A stretch of DNA of 64,000 nucleotides from JAHCIE01 sp034431435. GTDB lineage: Bacteria; Chloroflexota; Anaerolineae; Epilineales; JAHCIE01. The notes below the pieces were generated by a model. That model had not been told where the DNA came from and searched no databases. It saw only the letters and a program-made list of their open reading frames with translations. The DNA lies in contig DAOUDG010000065.1 in assembly GCA_034431435.1 (NCBI GenBank), positions 1 to 64,000 on the forward strand. The letters run 5' to 3'. This document shows positions 23,881-33,031 of the stretch, piece by piece (position 1 is the stretch's first letter; every line of letters starts with the position of its first letter). The position numbers and the translations under genes were made by a program.

Positions 23881-23901
23881 TGCCAACCTCCCACTGTTCA
23901 G

Positions 23902-25266
23902 CTACTTGAGGAAGACGAAGCGGCCACTGTTGCCATCGGGGTCCATCTTGATCTGGGCCGTGTAGAACGTCTGCTGATTGATTTCACCGCTCGGCGTGAA
24001 GCTAATCTTGCCGATGGGTGTGTCATACTGGCCCGCCAGCGCCTGGGTGTTCAGCGCCTTGCGCAGCGCAGCCAGGTCCATCCCATCCAGCTTCTGCTTC
24101 TTGTCCACCTCGCGCAGCGCCTCGATGAAGACCTGGGCGGCGGTGAAGGCCTGTGCGCTGAACTGGGGTGGGTCCTTCTGCTGCTTGGCCTTGTAGGCGG
24201 CGCGGAAGGCGTCGTTGATGGGGCTGCTGTACTCAGGGCTGTACGCCTGGGCGACGAACACGCCATCACACTGGGCCTTGCACACCGGGAACAGGTTGGG
24301 CGTATTCAGGCCATTGCCGCCGACGATAGCGCCCTTGAAGCCCAGCTCGCGCAGCTGCTTGATCAGGTTGCCCGCGTCAGCGGCCAGGCCAGAGATCACG
24401 ATGATGTCCGGCTTGGCGGCCAGCAGGTTCGTCACCTGGGTCGTAAAGTCGGTGTCAGTAGTCTGATGCTGCTGGACCGTCGCCAGTTCCAGGCCCATGT
24501 CCTTGAGGGTCTGCTGGAAGACCTCGGTCTCCGACTTACTGAAAGCGTCGTTCTGGGCGAAGATGACGGCGGCGCGCTTGGCGTTGGGGTTGGCGGCCAG
24601 GGCGGCCTTGATGGCGTTGGGCGCGACGGCGTTGACCGGCGCGGACACACGAGCGACAAAGTCGCCAATCTCCGGGATACCCTTCGCGGTATTGGAGGGC
24701 GCCATGACCGGCACGCCCGCCTTATCGGCGATAGGGTCGGCGGCGAAGGCTTGCTGCGAGAGGGTCGGGCCGATGATACCGACGACCTTGTCGTTGTTCA
24801 TCAGGTTTTGGAAGGCGTTGATGGCCCCCGCCTCGTCGCCGCTGGTATCCTGGAACACCATCTTGACGGGACGGCCGTTGATGCCGCCGCGTTCATTGAA
24901 AAAGGCCTCAGCGATCTGCGCGCCAAGCACCTGCTCCTGTCCGAACAAAGCCACATTGCTCGTCTGAGCCACACCAACGCCGATCTTGACCGGCTCGCCC
25001 GACACGGCGGCCTTCGGCACGTCAGTCGCCTTCGGGGCGGCGGCGGCGGCTACGGTCGGCGCCGCCTGCTGCACGGCCGCGACCACGGTGGGCGCGACCG
25101 CCTTCACCTCGGCCGCCACCGTCGGGGCGGCCGCCTTGACCGCAGCGGCGACGGTCGGGGCGACTTCGGCCGCCTTCTGCGCGGCGGGCGCAGCCTGCCC
25201 ACTACAGGCGCTGAGCGCCACCGCCAGGGCCACGAGTAATGTGGCCCACAGAGTCCACTTGCGCAT
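23902..25266 (-). CDS. livK: Branched-chain amino acid-type substrate-binding lipoprotein (operon 1)
   Basis: A 454-residue periplasmic-binding-fold lipoprotein. The signal peptide has lipobox LSAC (Cys at about residue 21). Residues 25-85 form an Ala-rich linker with repeats of the type APTVAAAVKA, then the Peripla_BP_6 domain begins (PVKIGVGVAQTSNVALFG) and runs to the end. The linker probably spaces the binding domain from the membrane or wall. The start at 25266 has AAGGAGGAGAG; the long frame extension to 25377 is not translated sequence. The ligand is unknown. It heads the livKHMGF operon behind a visible promoter. Confidence 0.92.
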   Translation of the reverse strand: MRKWTLWATLLVALAVALSACSGQAAPAAQKAAEVAPTVAAAVKAAAPTVAAEVKAVAPTVVAAVQQAAPTVAAAAAPKATDVPKAAVSGEPVKIGVGVAQTSNVALFGQEQVLGAQIAEAFFNERGGINGRPVKMVFQDTSGDEAGAINAFQNLMNNDKVVGIIGPTLSQQAFAADPIADKAGVPVMAPSNTAKGIPEIGDFVARVSAPVNAVAPNAIKAALAANPNAKRAAVIFAQNDAFSKSETEVFQQTLKDMGLELATVQQHQTTDTDFTTQVTNLLAAKPDIIVISGLAADAGNLIKQLRELGFKGAIVGGNGLNTPNLFPVCKAQCDGVFVAQAYSPEYSSPINDAFRAAYKAKQQKDPPQFSAQAFTAAQVFIEALREVDKKQKLDGMDLAALRKALNTQALAGQYDTPIGKISFTPSGEINQQTFYTAQIKMDPDGNSGRFVFLK

Positions 25267-25367
25267 CTCTCTCCTCCTTGTGCGTTTCCTCATGGGTCGG
25301 GGACGGGCAGCAAAGGTGTGGGCGTGGCGCGCTATCCCCACAGCATCCCAGGCGCAGGCATGTCGTG

Positions 25368-25396
25368 AGGATAGCATAGCTGGCCCTGACAGGCAA
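25368..25396 (-). promoter_or_regulatory. Promoter of liv operon 1
   Basis: Leftward TTGCCT, 17-base spacer, TATCCT, about 100 bases before the livK start. Confidence 0.65.
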
Positions 25397-25426
25397 GCCC
25401 ACGCGCGCTAACAGAATACGCTGCTG

Positions 25427-26242
25427 TCAGCCCGCGCCTCCCCGTGGTGGAGGTGGCTGGCACTGGGGGCAAAAGTGAGTCCCGCGCTGGCCGACGAGGA
25501 TGCGCTCGACTGGCGTGCCACACGTGGGGCATGGCTGACCGTGGCGATGAAACACCCGCAGGGCGTCCTGGTTCGTCCCCTGGCTGTAGGCCCAATCGAG
25601 CTGGGTGCCGCGATTGGCGATGCCCTGGCGCAGCACGGCGCGGATGGCGTCGTACAGGCGCACCTGCTCGTCAGGCGTGAGGGTGTCGGCGAGGCGTAGC
25701 GGATGCAGCCGGGCGCGGTGCAGCGCCTCGTCGGCGTAGATATTGCCCACACCCGCCACGAAGGTCTGGTCCAGCAGGAGGGATTTGAGCCGGCCGCGCC
25801 GCCCCGCCAGCCGCGCCGCGAACGCCTGGGGCGTGAAATCGTCGCCCAGCGGCTCCGGCCCCAGCGCGCCTGTCACCTGGGCCGGATCCGCCACCAGGTA
25901 CACCCGCCCAAACTTGCGCGGGTCGTGGAAACGCAACTCCTCGCCCGCGTCGAGGTCGAAGACGACACGGGCGTGGGGGTCGGGCGGCGCGCTGGCCGGC
26001 GCGACCACCAACTCGCCGGTCATCTTGAGATGGACCAACAGCACGTCGTCGGACAGGGTGAGGACGATGTACTTGCCACGCCGCGCCACGTCCATCACCA
26101 CCTGGCCCGCGATGCGCGGCCCCAACAGGTCGGGGCCGGTCGGCACGCTGCGCGGCCACAGCGCCCGCGCGCCCAGGAAGCGGCGGCCAATCAGTGGCCG
26201 CAAGCCGCGCGCATAGGTTTCGACTTCCGGTAGTTCGGGCAT
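25427..26242 (-). CDS. mutM: Formamidopyrimidine-DNA glycosylase
   Basis: A 271-residue base-excision repair enzyme that removes 8-oxoguanine and formamidopyrimidines and nicks the strand. It starts MPELPEVET, giving the catalytic N-terminal Pro and Glu, has the helix-two-turn-helix region (FVAGVGNIYADEALH, near 165) and ends with a four-Cys zinc finger (CPTCG ... CPQCQ). An in-frame frame extension to 26335 is rejected because the enzyme needs Pro at the mature N-terminus. It is divergent from the DUF6062 gene. Confidence 0.96.
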   Translation of the reverse strand: MPELPEVETYARGLRPLIGRRFLGARALWPRSVPTGPDLLGPRIAGQVVMDVARRGKYIVLTLSDDVLLVHLKMTGELVVAPASAPPDPHARVVFDLDAGEELRFHDPRKFGRVYLVADPAQVTGALGPEPLGDDFTPQAFAARLAGRRGRLKSLLLDQTFVAGVGNIYADEALHRARLHPLRLADTLTPDEQVRLYDAIRAVLRQGIANRGTQLDWAYSQGTNQDALRVFHRHGQPCPTCGTPVERILVGQRGTHFCPQCQPPPPRGGAG

Positions 26243-26284
26243 AGCCTGTGTCCCGTCCAGGTATTGACATGCGCGTGGACCCGC

Positions 26285-26312
26285 TTGACGCGCAACGTTG
26301 GCCGCCCATAAT
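26285..26312 (+). promoter_or_regulatory. Probable promoter of the DUF6062 gene
   Basis: TTGACG, 16-base spacer, CATAAT, ending 21 bases before the start codon with AGGAGG between. Confidence 0.55.
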
Positions 26313-26333
26313 GGTACACTGAAGGAGGCCCGC

Positions 26334-27071
26334 ATGCCAGACGCCCCTAGCCAGCATACCAGCTACTTCGAGGTGCGCGACGCCTTCGGGCGCGGCGGCT
26401 GCCCGCTGTGCAGCCTGGCCGCCGCGGCCGCCGACCGCTACCTGGAACGCCTGGTAGCCGACAGCGTGACCGACCCCGATACCCGCATCGACTTTGCCGC
26501 CGCCCACGGCCTGTGCAACCCCCACGCCTGGCAGCTGGTGGGCGGCGGCAGCGCGAGCAGCATCGCCATCCTGTACCGCAGCCTGCTCAATGACGCCATG
26601 CGCGCCCTCGAAGCCGGTGAGGCGGCGCGGGGCGAAACGTCGGGGCTGGGCTGGCTCTGGCGCGGCCTGACTACCCAGGCTGCTGCGTCGATCTCGGCCC
26701 GCGAGCTAAGTCCCAGCCGCACCTGCCCGGCCTGTCGCGCCCGCGACGAGCGGGCGGCGATGATGGGCGGCGTCCTCCTTGACCACCTGGCGAACACCGA
26801 CCTGGCCGATGCATACCGCGCTTCCGACGGCCTGTGCCTACCTCACCTGCGGCTGGCTCTGGGGCGCACGCCCAACGCCGACGCCCGCACCCGGCTGGTC
26901 GCGTTGCAGCTGGACGTCTGGCGGCGACTCGACGGTGAACTGGCGGAGCTGATTCGCAAGTTCGACTACCGCTTTGCGCGTGAGCCTGTCGGGGCGGAGG
27001 CCGATGCCTGGCTGCGCGCCGTCGCCGCCCTGGCAGGGCGCGAGGGTTATGGCGCGCCCTTGTCTACGTAG
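26334..27071 (+). CDS. DUF6062 family protein
   Basis: A 245-residue protein of unknown function. It matches what I know of the DUF6062 family, seen often in Chloroflexota. Two similar halves each carry a CxxC pair (GGCPLCSLAA near residue 23, CPACRARDER near 130) followed by a His-containing block (GLCNPHAWQL, GLCLPHLRLAL). The Cys/His pattern suggests metal binding or redox chemistry, but no reaction is known. AGGAGG lies five bases before the ATG at 26334, which decides the start over the one at 26298. It is one of five rightward genes and stands alone. Confidence 0.75.
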   Translation: MPDAPSQHTSYFEVRDAFGRGGCPLCSLAAAAADRYLERLVADSVTDPDTRIDFAAAHGLCNPHAWQLVGGGSASSIAILYRSLLNDAMRALEAGEAARGETSGLGWLWRGLTTQAAASISARELSPSRTCPACRARDERAAMMGGVLLDHLANTDLADAYRASDGLCLPHLRLALGRTPNADARTRLVALQLDVWRRLDGELAELIRKFDYRFAREPVGAEADAWLRAVAALAGREGYGAPLST

Positions 27072-27104
27072 CCCTCAAGCTGCCGCACTCCAGGCAGAGC
27101 CGGC

Positions 27105-29183
27105 TCACCGCGCCACGAGCGGCAGGAACAGCGTCGCCCGCACAGCGCGCCAGGCAAACAGGCCGCCCGTCAGGTCCAGCGCGGCGACCGTCCCGCCGCC
27201 GGCCGCCAGCGCCGCCGGTCCGCCGCCCCCGGCCACGGCCTCGGCCACCGGGGACGGGTTCCCCGCGTCTCGCACGTCCAGCCACAGCACACGCCCCGTC
27301 GCATCCAGGACAAACAGGCTGTCGCCCGCCAGCACCACGTCCACCGGGGGCGCGGCCGGCTCGTAGCGCCCGGCGCGCGCCACAGTCCCCTGCGGCGTGA
27401 CGCGCAGCAGGTCCACGCCCCCGTTATCCGCCGCCGCCACCAGGTCACCCACCACCGACACGGCGCAATAGCGAAGCGCAGCGTAGCCCCCGACCAGGGT
27501 CGGCGCGCCCGCTCCCTGCGGCCAGCGTAGCACACGCAGCCCACCCTCCCCGGCGGCGTAGACCGTCTCGCCGCTCGCTGCCAGCGCCAGCGTCGAGGTG
27601 AGGGGAATCGTGGCGGTCAGGGGCGTGGCGGTCAGTGTCGCGGCAAACAGGTGCGTGCCATCGCTGGCAAAGGCCCGTCCGCCCGCCGCCGCGACACTGG
27701 TCAACACCCCCAGGCGCAGGCTGTCGCGGTAGACCGGCCGCGCCGGGTCCGTCCGATCGTAGCGGGCCAGCCCCTCGCCGCCCGCCAGGAACAGCGCGCC
27801 GCCGGTGGTGGCGACACCGCGAATGTCGGGAGAGGTGTCAGGCGTCACCAGGTCGTGATGGTAGATGAGCCGGGGCGACGCCTGCATGTCGGCGACGACC
27901 AGACCGGTGGGCCACACGCCGAGATAGGCATAGCCGTCAGCCAGGGCGACATCATCGGCCAGGGTGAAGCCGAGTAGCGTCTCGACGGTATGCAGCCGGG
28001 GCGGCAGACTGCCCTCGGCCGCCGCCAGGACACGCAGGGCATCGCCGTCGGCGACATAGGTACGAGCGGCATCGACGGCCACGCTGACGACGTTGGCGCG
28101 GCTGGGGTCGGGGTAGGGGCTGGGGCAACCGGCGCACACCGGCGAGGGTTGGCCCTGCGGATTAATGCGGAACTCCTCGACGCCCGATTGGTAGTGACCG
28201 ACGGTCACCACGTCGCCCCGCACAGCCAGCGAGTACAGAGTATAGTAGCCCGCCGCCGGGTAGCGGCCCACCTCGGTCGGCAGGGCCGGGTCGGCCAGCG
28301 ACATGACGCGCAGGCCGCGATTCGTCGCCAGGTACAGCCGGTCGCCCTCGGCCGCCAGGTCAGAGACGACGGCATCGCCTTGCACGCGCGTGACAAGCTG
28401 CGGAGCATCGGGGTGGCTGGCATCGATGACGGCCAGGAAGGTATTGCTGGCGGTTTGCGGGTCGAAGTATTGCGCCGCTACGTAGACGTAGGGCGGGCGC
28501 ACCGCCAGAGCCAGGGCGCGCGCGCCTACCGACACGTGCCCCACCTCGACCGGCTGCTCTGGCTGAGCGACGTCGAACACCCGCAGCCCCGCCAGTTCGG
28601 CGGCCACGTAGGCGTTGTCGCCACTGGCGGCCACGCCCCGCGCCTTGCCGGTCGTCACGGCGCTGCCTAGAAGACGTAACCCCGGCGCGTCGAGGCCGAC
28701 CACCTGAAGGCCGCCCGCCCCCGCCGCAACATAGGCGCGCTCGCCGTCCACGGCGATATCCTGGGGGGCAGTGGGCAGCTCAACGCGCGCCCCGCGGGTC
28801 AAGGGCAGGTGGGTCGTGTCGAAGACGACCAGCGCCGCACCCTCCCCCGCCAGCAGCCGACCGGGCAGCGTCGCCACGGCGGCCATCATGCCGCCGACCT
28901 GGCCGAGGGGGGCAAGGGTCGGGAGGGGCGCGGCCGGCGCGGCGGCGGCCGCGCGAGGATCGCCGCCGGCCAGCGCGACGAGCAGCACGCAGGCGACCAG
29001 GGCGAGACTCCATAAACCCGCCGCGCCGAGGTTCAGCGCGGCGGGTCGAGCATAGCCATCGCCGCCCTCCCCCACAACGCGAGGCCGACGCGGGGGCCGC
29101 GTCGGCCGGTCGGGGTGTAGCGGTGACCCACGCGGGGTCAGCGATTGTCGGAAACCAGGCCGTTCTCTTTCTCGTCGCGACAT
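27105..29183 (-). CDS. LVIVD-repeat beta-propeller protein with N-terminal membrane segment
   Basis: A 692-residue protein. A basic, Pro/Arg-rich N-terminus of about 50 residues leads to one hydrophobic helix (LWSLALVACVLLVALAGG). The rest consists of propeller-type repeats of about 45 residues with recurring AYVAAGAGGLQVV and LRVFDVAQPEQPVEVG patterns, as in LVIVD-repeat surface proteins. No catalytic site is evident; a binding or scaffold role outside the membrane is inferred. ATG 29183 has AAGGAG eight bases upstream, although this makes a 46-base overlap with the peptidase gene. A later GTG would shorten the basic lead. Confidence 0.75.
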   Translation of the reverse strand: MSRRERERPGFRQSLTPRGSPLHPDRPTRPPRRPRVVGEGGDGYARPAALNLGAAGLWSLALVACVLLVALAGGDPRAAAAAPAAPLPTLAPLGQVGGMMAAVATLPGRLLAGEGAALVVFDTTHLPLTRGARVELPTAPQDIAVDGERAYVAAGAGGLQVVGLDAPGLRLLGSAVTTGKARGVAASGDNAYVAAELAGLRVFDVAQPEQPVEVGHVSVGARALALAVRPPYVYVAAQYFDPQTASNTFLAVIDASHPDAPQLVTRVQGDAVVSDLAAEGDRLYLATNRGLRVMSLADPALPTEVGRYPAAGYYTLYSLAVRGDVVTVGHYQSGVEEFRINPQGQPSPVCAGCPSPYPDPSRANVVSVAVDAARTYVADGDALRVLAAAEGSLPPRLHTVETLLGFTLADDVALADGYAYLGVWPTGLVVADMQASPRLIYHHDLVTPDTSPDIRGVATTGGALFLAGGEGLARYDRTDPARPVYRDSLRLGVLTSVAAAGGRAFASDGTHLFAATLTATPLTATIPLTSTLALAASGETVYAAGEGGLRVLRWPQGAGAPTLVGGYAALRYCAVSVVGDLVAAADNGGVDLLRVTPQGTVARAGRYEPAAPPVDVVLAGDSLFVLDATGRVLWLDVRDAGNPSPVAEAVAGGGGPAALAAGGGTVAALDLTGGLFAWRAVRATLFLPLVAR

Positions 29184-30706
29184 TCGCACGACTCCTTAGT
29201 GTCGCTGCCCTTGACCAGGCTGCCGTCGTACTCCTGGCTCGCGCCCCTGGCAGCCCAGCCGGACAGGGTGAAGGGCAACGGGCCGTCGGCCGCCACCCAC
29301 TCGCCGTTGTACTTGCGCGCCATGTGCAGGTGGGTTCCCGTGGAAAAGCCGCCCTCGCAGGAGGGGTGGCCGATGCGGTCACCCGCCTTGAGCTGCGTCC
29401 CCACCGCCACGCGATCCTCACTGGCTATGTGCATGTACAGGATGTTCCAGCCGGTCGTCTCCTTGCCGTCGCCATCCAGGTCGACCACCACCTCGCCGTC
29501 GTCGCTACGAACGACGACACCGGGCGCGGCGGCGGTGACCCAGTAGTCGGAGGCATCCCAACACCCACCCATGTTGGCCTTGCCGGGAATGAAGTCCAGC
29601 GCCGCCCACGCGCTGCCGCTGCCCCACGCCCCGTGGGGGCCGCCGGTGAAGAACCACGTGTCGCCGGCCGACCAGGGCAGCTTCAGTTCCGGCTGCTTCA
29701 GGTCGGGAGGCACGACGGGGTCGACGCTGCGCGTGTTCGGATCCCCAAACAGGCGCGTGTAGACGCGCATGAAGTCGCCGTCCCTGGCGATGGCCGAGGC
29801 GAACTCGCCGGGCGGGGTAATCTGCGCCAGGACATTCTGAATCGCGACGGTACCCGGGTTCAGGCCCTTGCCGATGCGGCTCTTGCTACCGTCCTTCATG
29901 AGCAGCGTGGCCTTCTGACGCCCCTTCCAGCCGTAGTAGCCCTCGTTGATCTGGTTGGCCGCCCAGCTCAACTGGCGGTACAGGCGCGGGCGCGCCGCGT
30001 CCACCCGACCCGCCGGGTAGGTGCGGTCCGGCTCGCCGGGCGAGGGGTTGCTCAGCCAGTTGCCGCCCACCTCGATAAGAGCCAGCAGGATGCGGGGCGA
30101 GACGCTCATCTTCGTCGCGACCAGTTGCACAATCTCTGGTCCCGTCATTTCCTGCCCGTCCACCGTCTCCTTGTAGGCCTTGAGGTAGCCAGGCTGCGCC
30201 TCGGCGAAGCGCGCGACGTCAAAGTCGGCGGCGCTCGGCCCATAGACCACCTCGCCGTCCGGCAGAATCTTCTCGCCCGACGCCACGACCTCGACCGCCT
30301 CCGGAATCCGCAACTCCTGGCCGATGCGCAGCTTATTGGGATCGGTGATGCCATTGTACTTGACCAGATCAGCCATCGACATGCCAACCCTGGCAGCGAT
30401 GCCACTGAGGGTATCGCCGGGCTTGACCGTGTAGGTCGTATAGGCCTCGCGGGGAGCGTCGGGGGTGACCGTCGCATTTTCGAGGCTGGCGCCCGCTGCG
30501 TCAGGGCGCGGGCTGGTCTGGCCGATGCGCGCCGTCACCACCGGCGCGGGCGTCACCGCGCCGCCGGCCGATGGCGCAGGGGTGGCCGCCCCCGCCGACA
30601 GGGCGGCGGGTTGGGCCGGCGTGGCGGCGCCGGGCGGCGTGGGCAGATTCTGGCGGCAGCCGCCAAGAGCCAGGAGCAGGAAGAGCGCCACAGCGAAGCG
30701 AGTCAT
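29138..30706 (-). CDS. LysM and M23-type peptidase lipoprotein
   Basis: A 522-residue lipoprotein (lipobox LGGC, Cys17) with a Pro/Ala linker. A LysM domain lies at about 92-134 (YTVKPGDTLSGIA), a helical middle region follows, and an M23-like domain spans about 350-470. M23 enzymes cut peptidoglycan peptides. Three ligand/catalytic positions are kept: Asp371 (ALDF), His426 and HLH at 459-461. The first zinc His (HxxxD) is replaced by Trp367, so activity is uncertain. It ends with a Cys-rich tail (CECRDEKENG). The LVIVD gene overlaps its 3' end, and the aminotransferase gene lies 3 bases upstream. Confidence 0.82.
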   Translation of the reverse strand: MTRFAVALFLLLALGGCRQNLPTPPGAATPAQPAALSAGAATPAPSAGGAVTPAPVVTARIGQTSPRPDAAGASLENATVTPDAPREAYTTYTVKPGDTLSGIAARVGMSMADLVKYNGITDPNKLRIGQELRIPEAVEVVASGEKILPDGEVVYGPSAADFDVARFAEAQPGYLKAYKETVDGQEMTGPEIVQLVATKMSVSPRILLALIEVGGNWLSNPSPGEPDRTYPAGRVDAARPRLYRQLSWAANQINEGYYGWKGRQKATLLMKDGSKSRIGKGLNPGTVAIQNVLAQITPPGEFASAIARDGDFMRVYTRLFGDPNTRSVDPVVPPDLKQPELKLPWSAGDTWFFTGGPHGAWGSGSAWAALDFIPGKANMGGCWDASDYWVTAAAPGVVVRSDDGEVVVDLDGDGKETTGWNILYMHIASEDRVAVGTQLKAGDRIGHPSCEGGFSTGTHLHMARKYNGEWVAADGPLPFTLSGWAARGASQEYDGSLVKGSDTKESCECRDEKENGLVSDNR

Positions 30707-30709
30707 AGT

Positions 30710-31840
30710 CTAGGCGCGCTCCCGGTGCGCCAGGGTCGCGCTGATACGGTCAAGACCCGCGTGAAGGGAGCCGGGGTCGCTGCCGAAGCCGAGGCGCATC
30801 GTCCCTTCGACGCCGAAGTGGGCGCCGGGCACGATCAGCACGCTCTGCTCGCGGCGTAGCCGCTCAGCGAGGGTTTCGGAGGGCAGTCCGTCGAGGCCAG
30901 GGCCGCTGTAGCGCAGCGTGACGATGGCTCCGGCGGCGGGTGGCGTCCAGGTGAACAGCCCGGCCTCGGTCGCCCAGCGCGCCACGATGGGATAGTTGGC
31001 GCGGATAATGCCGCGCGTGCGGGCGAGGATGCCCGGCCGCCGGGCGGGGTCCAGGGCGACAGTGGCAATGTAGTCGCTGAGCGCGCTGGGAGCGATGGAG
31101 GTATAGTCGTGATAAGCCCACAGGCGGTCGGCCCACTCAGCGGGTGCGACGACCCAGCCAATGCGCAGCCCCGGCAGGCCATACGCCTTCGACAGCCCCG
31201 CCGTGACCAGCAGGCGGTCGTAGCTACCCCAGAAAGTGGCCGTCTCTGTCTCGGTGTCGCGCTCCGCGCCGCGATAGATCTCGTCGGCCAGCAGCCACGC
31301 CCCCACCCGGTCGGCGGCGGCCACCAGCGCGGCGCGGTCGTCGTCGCTCAGTACCGTACCCGTGGGGTTGTTCGGGTTGCACACAGCGATAAGCTTCGTG
31401 CGCGACCCAACCAACTCGTCGAGGGCCGCGTGGTCCAGCGCCCAGCCCCGTTCCTCGACTAAGGGCAACGGCCGCACCGTCGCGCCCAGCGTGCGTACCA
31501 GGCCGTCAAGCTGCATGTAGTTGGGGGCCATGACGACGGCCTCGTCGCCGGGCGAGAGGAGCGCCCAGGTAGCGACGAAGTTGGCCTCCGAGCCGCCGTT
31601 GGTCACCAGGATATTGGCGGCTGTCGCGCCGGGATACAGGGCGGCCAGAGCGGCGCGCAGGCCGGGCGTGCCGTTGGTCTGGGGATAGCCGAGGGAGGCG
31701 GCGGCCAGATGGGACAGGCCGGCCGCATCGAGAACCTCATCCAGGCGCAACGGATGGACGCCGCTCTCGCTCAGGTTGAGATCGACCTGATTCTCCCACA
31801 CCGACTGCCAGCGTTCCAGGGCAAACGGCCAGAGGCGCAC
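30710..31840 (-). CDS. PLP-dependent aminotransferase class I/II
   Basis: A 376-residue fold-type I enzyme. Visible are VTNGGSEANF (phosphate region), NPNNPTGTVL (about 155), LLADEIYRG with the PLP Asp, and the Schiff-base Lys in TAGLSKAYGLPGLRIGW (about residue 222). The substrate amino acid is not predictable. Translation starts at GTG 31840 with AGGAGACATC upstream. It lies between an SbcD-like phosphoesterase and the LysM/M23 gene with short gaps, so the four may be one transcript, though the functions do not form an obvious pathway. Confidence 0.9.
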   Translation of the reverse strand: MRLWPFALERWQSVWENQVDLNLSESGVHPLRLDEVLDAAGLSHLAAASLGYPQTNGTPGLRAALAALYPGATAANILVTNGGSEANFVATWALLSPGDEAVVMAPNYMQLDGLVRTLGATVRPLPLVEERGWALDHAALDELVGSRTKLIAVCNPNNPTGTVLSDDDRAALVAAADRVGAWLLADEIYRGAERDTETETATFWGSYDRLLVTAGLSKAYGLPGLRIGWVVAPAEWADRLWAYHDYTSIAPSALSDYIATVALDPARRPGILARTRGIIRANYPIVARWATEAGLFTWTPPAAGAIVTLRYSGPGLDGLPSETLAERLRREQSVLIVPGAHFGVEGTMRLGFGSDPGSLHAGLDRISATLAHRERA

Positions 31841-31853
31841 GATGTCTCCTCGT

Positions 31854-33017
31854 CTACAGGCTGTGAAGGATAAGGCGGCGGGCGGCCTCGATCAGGTCGC
31901 GCTCCTCGTCGTCGGTCGCCTGCTGGGCCAGGGACGCAGCGATGGCCTCGATCTCCTCGCGGGGGCTGACACGCTCGCCTCCCGCCCCAACCGGCGTTTG
32001 CCGTCGCTGGGTCAGATAGACGAGGCGCGTGTCGAGATGGAAGTAGAAGTTGCTCTCCGTGCCCAACGCGCGCAACTCGGCCCAGCGCATGGCCCGGTAG
32101 CCATCCATGTCCAGTGGGCCTTCGAGGCGCAACTGATACAGCTGGTCGGGGTGGGAGCGGGCGTTGATGTGGTCGCGCAAGGCGGCCGACGCGTCGGCCG
32201 GCTGGTCGGTCGTCTTGAGCACGTCGCGCTGCATGGGTTGGGGATGGGTATCGTGGTGGCGCACGGTGACGCCCTTCGGTCCCAGGCTGACCTCCACGAA
32301 ACCGACAGCCACGGCTCGCTCGCCGAAGCTCATGCGCTCCGTTGGCCCGGAGTACGCCACCTTCACGTTGCCAATGTCCATGACCTTGCGCTCGTGGACG
32401 TGGCCGAGGAGCAGCAAGTCCACGCCACGCAGGCTGGCGATGCGGGCCTTGCTGAGAATCGGCTCCGCCACGTCGCCCGGTAGCATCCCCTCCACGGCGT
32501 AGTGCAGCATCAGCACGGCGAAATCGGCGTCGGCGGGTGGCTCCAGGTCGTCGACGCCATCCAGGGGGTCGGCGTCGACCTCGAGGCGCGGGTCGAAGGG
32601 CAGGCCGCCGATGGCGACGCGGGTTCCCCGGATGTCGTGGGTATACCACTCAACGGCCGTCACCCGGTCGAAGATGTGCGCCATACCCGCCTCGGCGTAC
32701 AGACGCTGGGGCGTCGAACCGTCAGCCCGCGACTTGGGGACGTCGTGGTTGCCACCAATCAGGTGGATGGGGATGCCCGCCTCGTTCAGCCGACGCAGTT
32801 GCCGCGCCACGGCGATAAGGTCCGCCGGGCGGGGGGTGTACGTGTCGAACAGGTCGCCGCCGTGCAGATACAGGTCTGCGCCGCTGTTCAGAGCAAATTC
32901 GACCGTCTCGATCCAGGCGCGCCGCAACCGTTCCCGCCGACGCATGAGCTGGTCGGGCGTCATCAGCGCGTAGTATTTACTCAGGTGGTTATCGGCGGTG
33001 AAGACGAGTCGAACCAT
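31854..33017 (-). CDS. SbcD-like metallophosphoesterase (DNA repair exonuclease family)
   Basis: A 387-residue calcineurin-like phosphoesterase. All two-metal motifs are present: FTADNHL (DxH), HGGDLFD, IGGNHD, MLHYAVEG and LLGHVHE. The order and spacing match SbcD/Mre11/YhaO-type nucleases. The C-terminal half resembles the capping region of these proteins. No SbcC-like ATPase is next to it, so it may work alone or with a distant partner. It begins 14 bases after the isocitrate dehydrogenase stop. Confidence 0.85.
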   Translation of the reverse strand: MVRLVFTADNHLSKYYALMTPDQLMRRRERLRRAWIETVEFALNSGADLYLHGGDLFDTYTPRPADLIAVARQLRRLNEAGIPIHLIGGNHDVPKSRADGSTPQRLYAEAGMAHIFDRVTAVEWYTHDIRGTRVAIGGLPFDPRLEVDADPLDGVDDLEPPADADFAVLMLHYAVEGMLPGDVAEPILSKARIASLRGVDLLLLGHVHERKVMDIGNVKVAYSGPTERMSFGERAVAVGFVEVSLGPKGVTVRHHDTHPQPMQRDVLKTTDQPADASAALRDHINARSHPDQLYQLRLEGPLDMDGYRAMRWAELRALGTESNFYFHLDTRLVYLTQRRQTPVGAGGERVSPREEIEAIAASLAQQATDDEERDLIEAARRLILHSL

Positions 33018-33031
33018 GCGCCCCTCGCTGG

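Noticed and set aside
29123..30859. 578-residue rightward frame opposite the LysM/M23 gene
   Set aside because: It is antisense to a clear lipoprotein gene, has no ribosome binding site and no recognisable domain.
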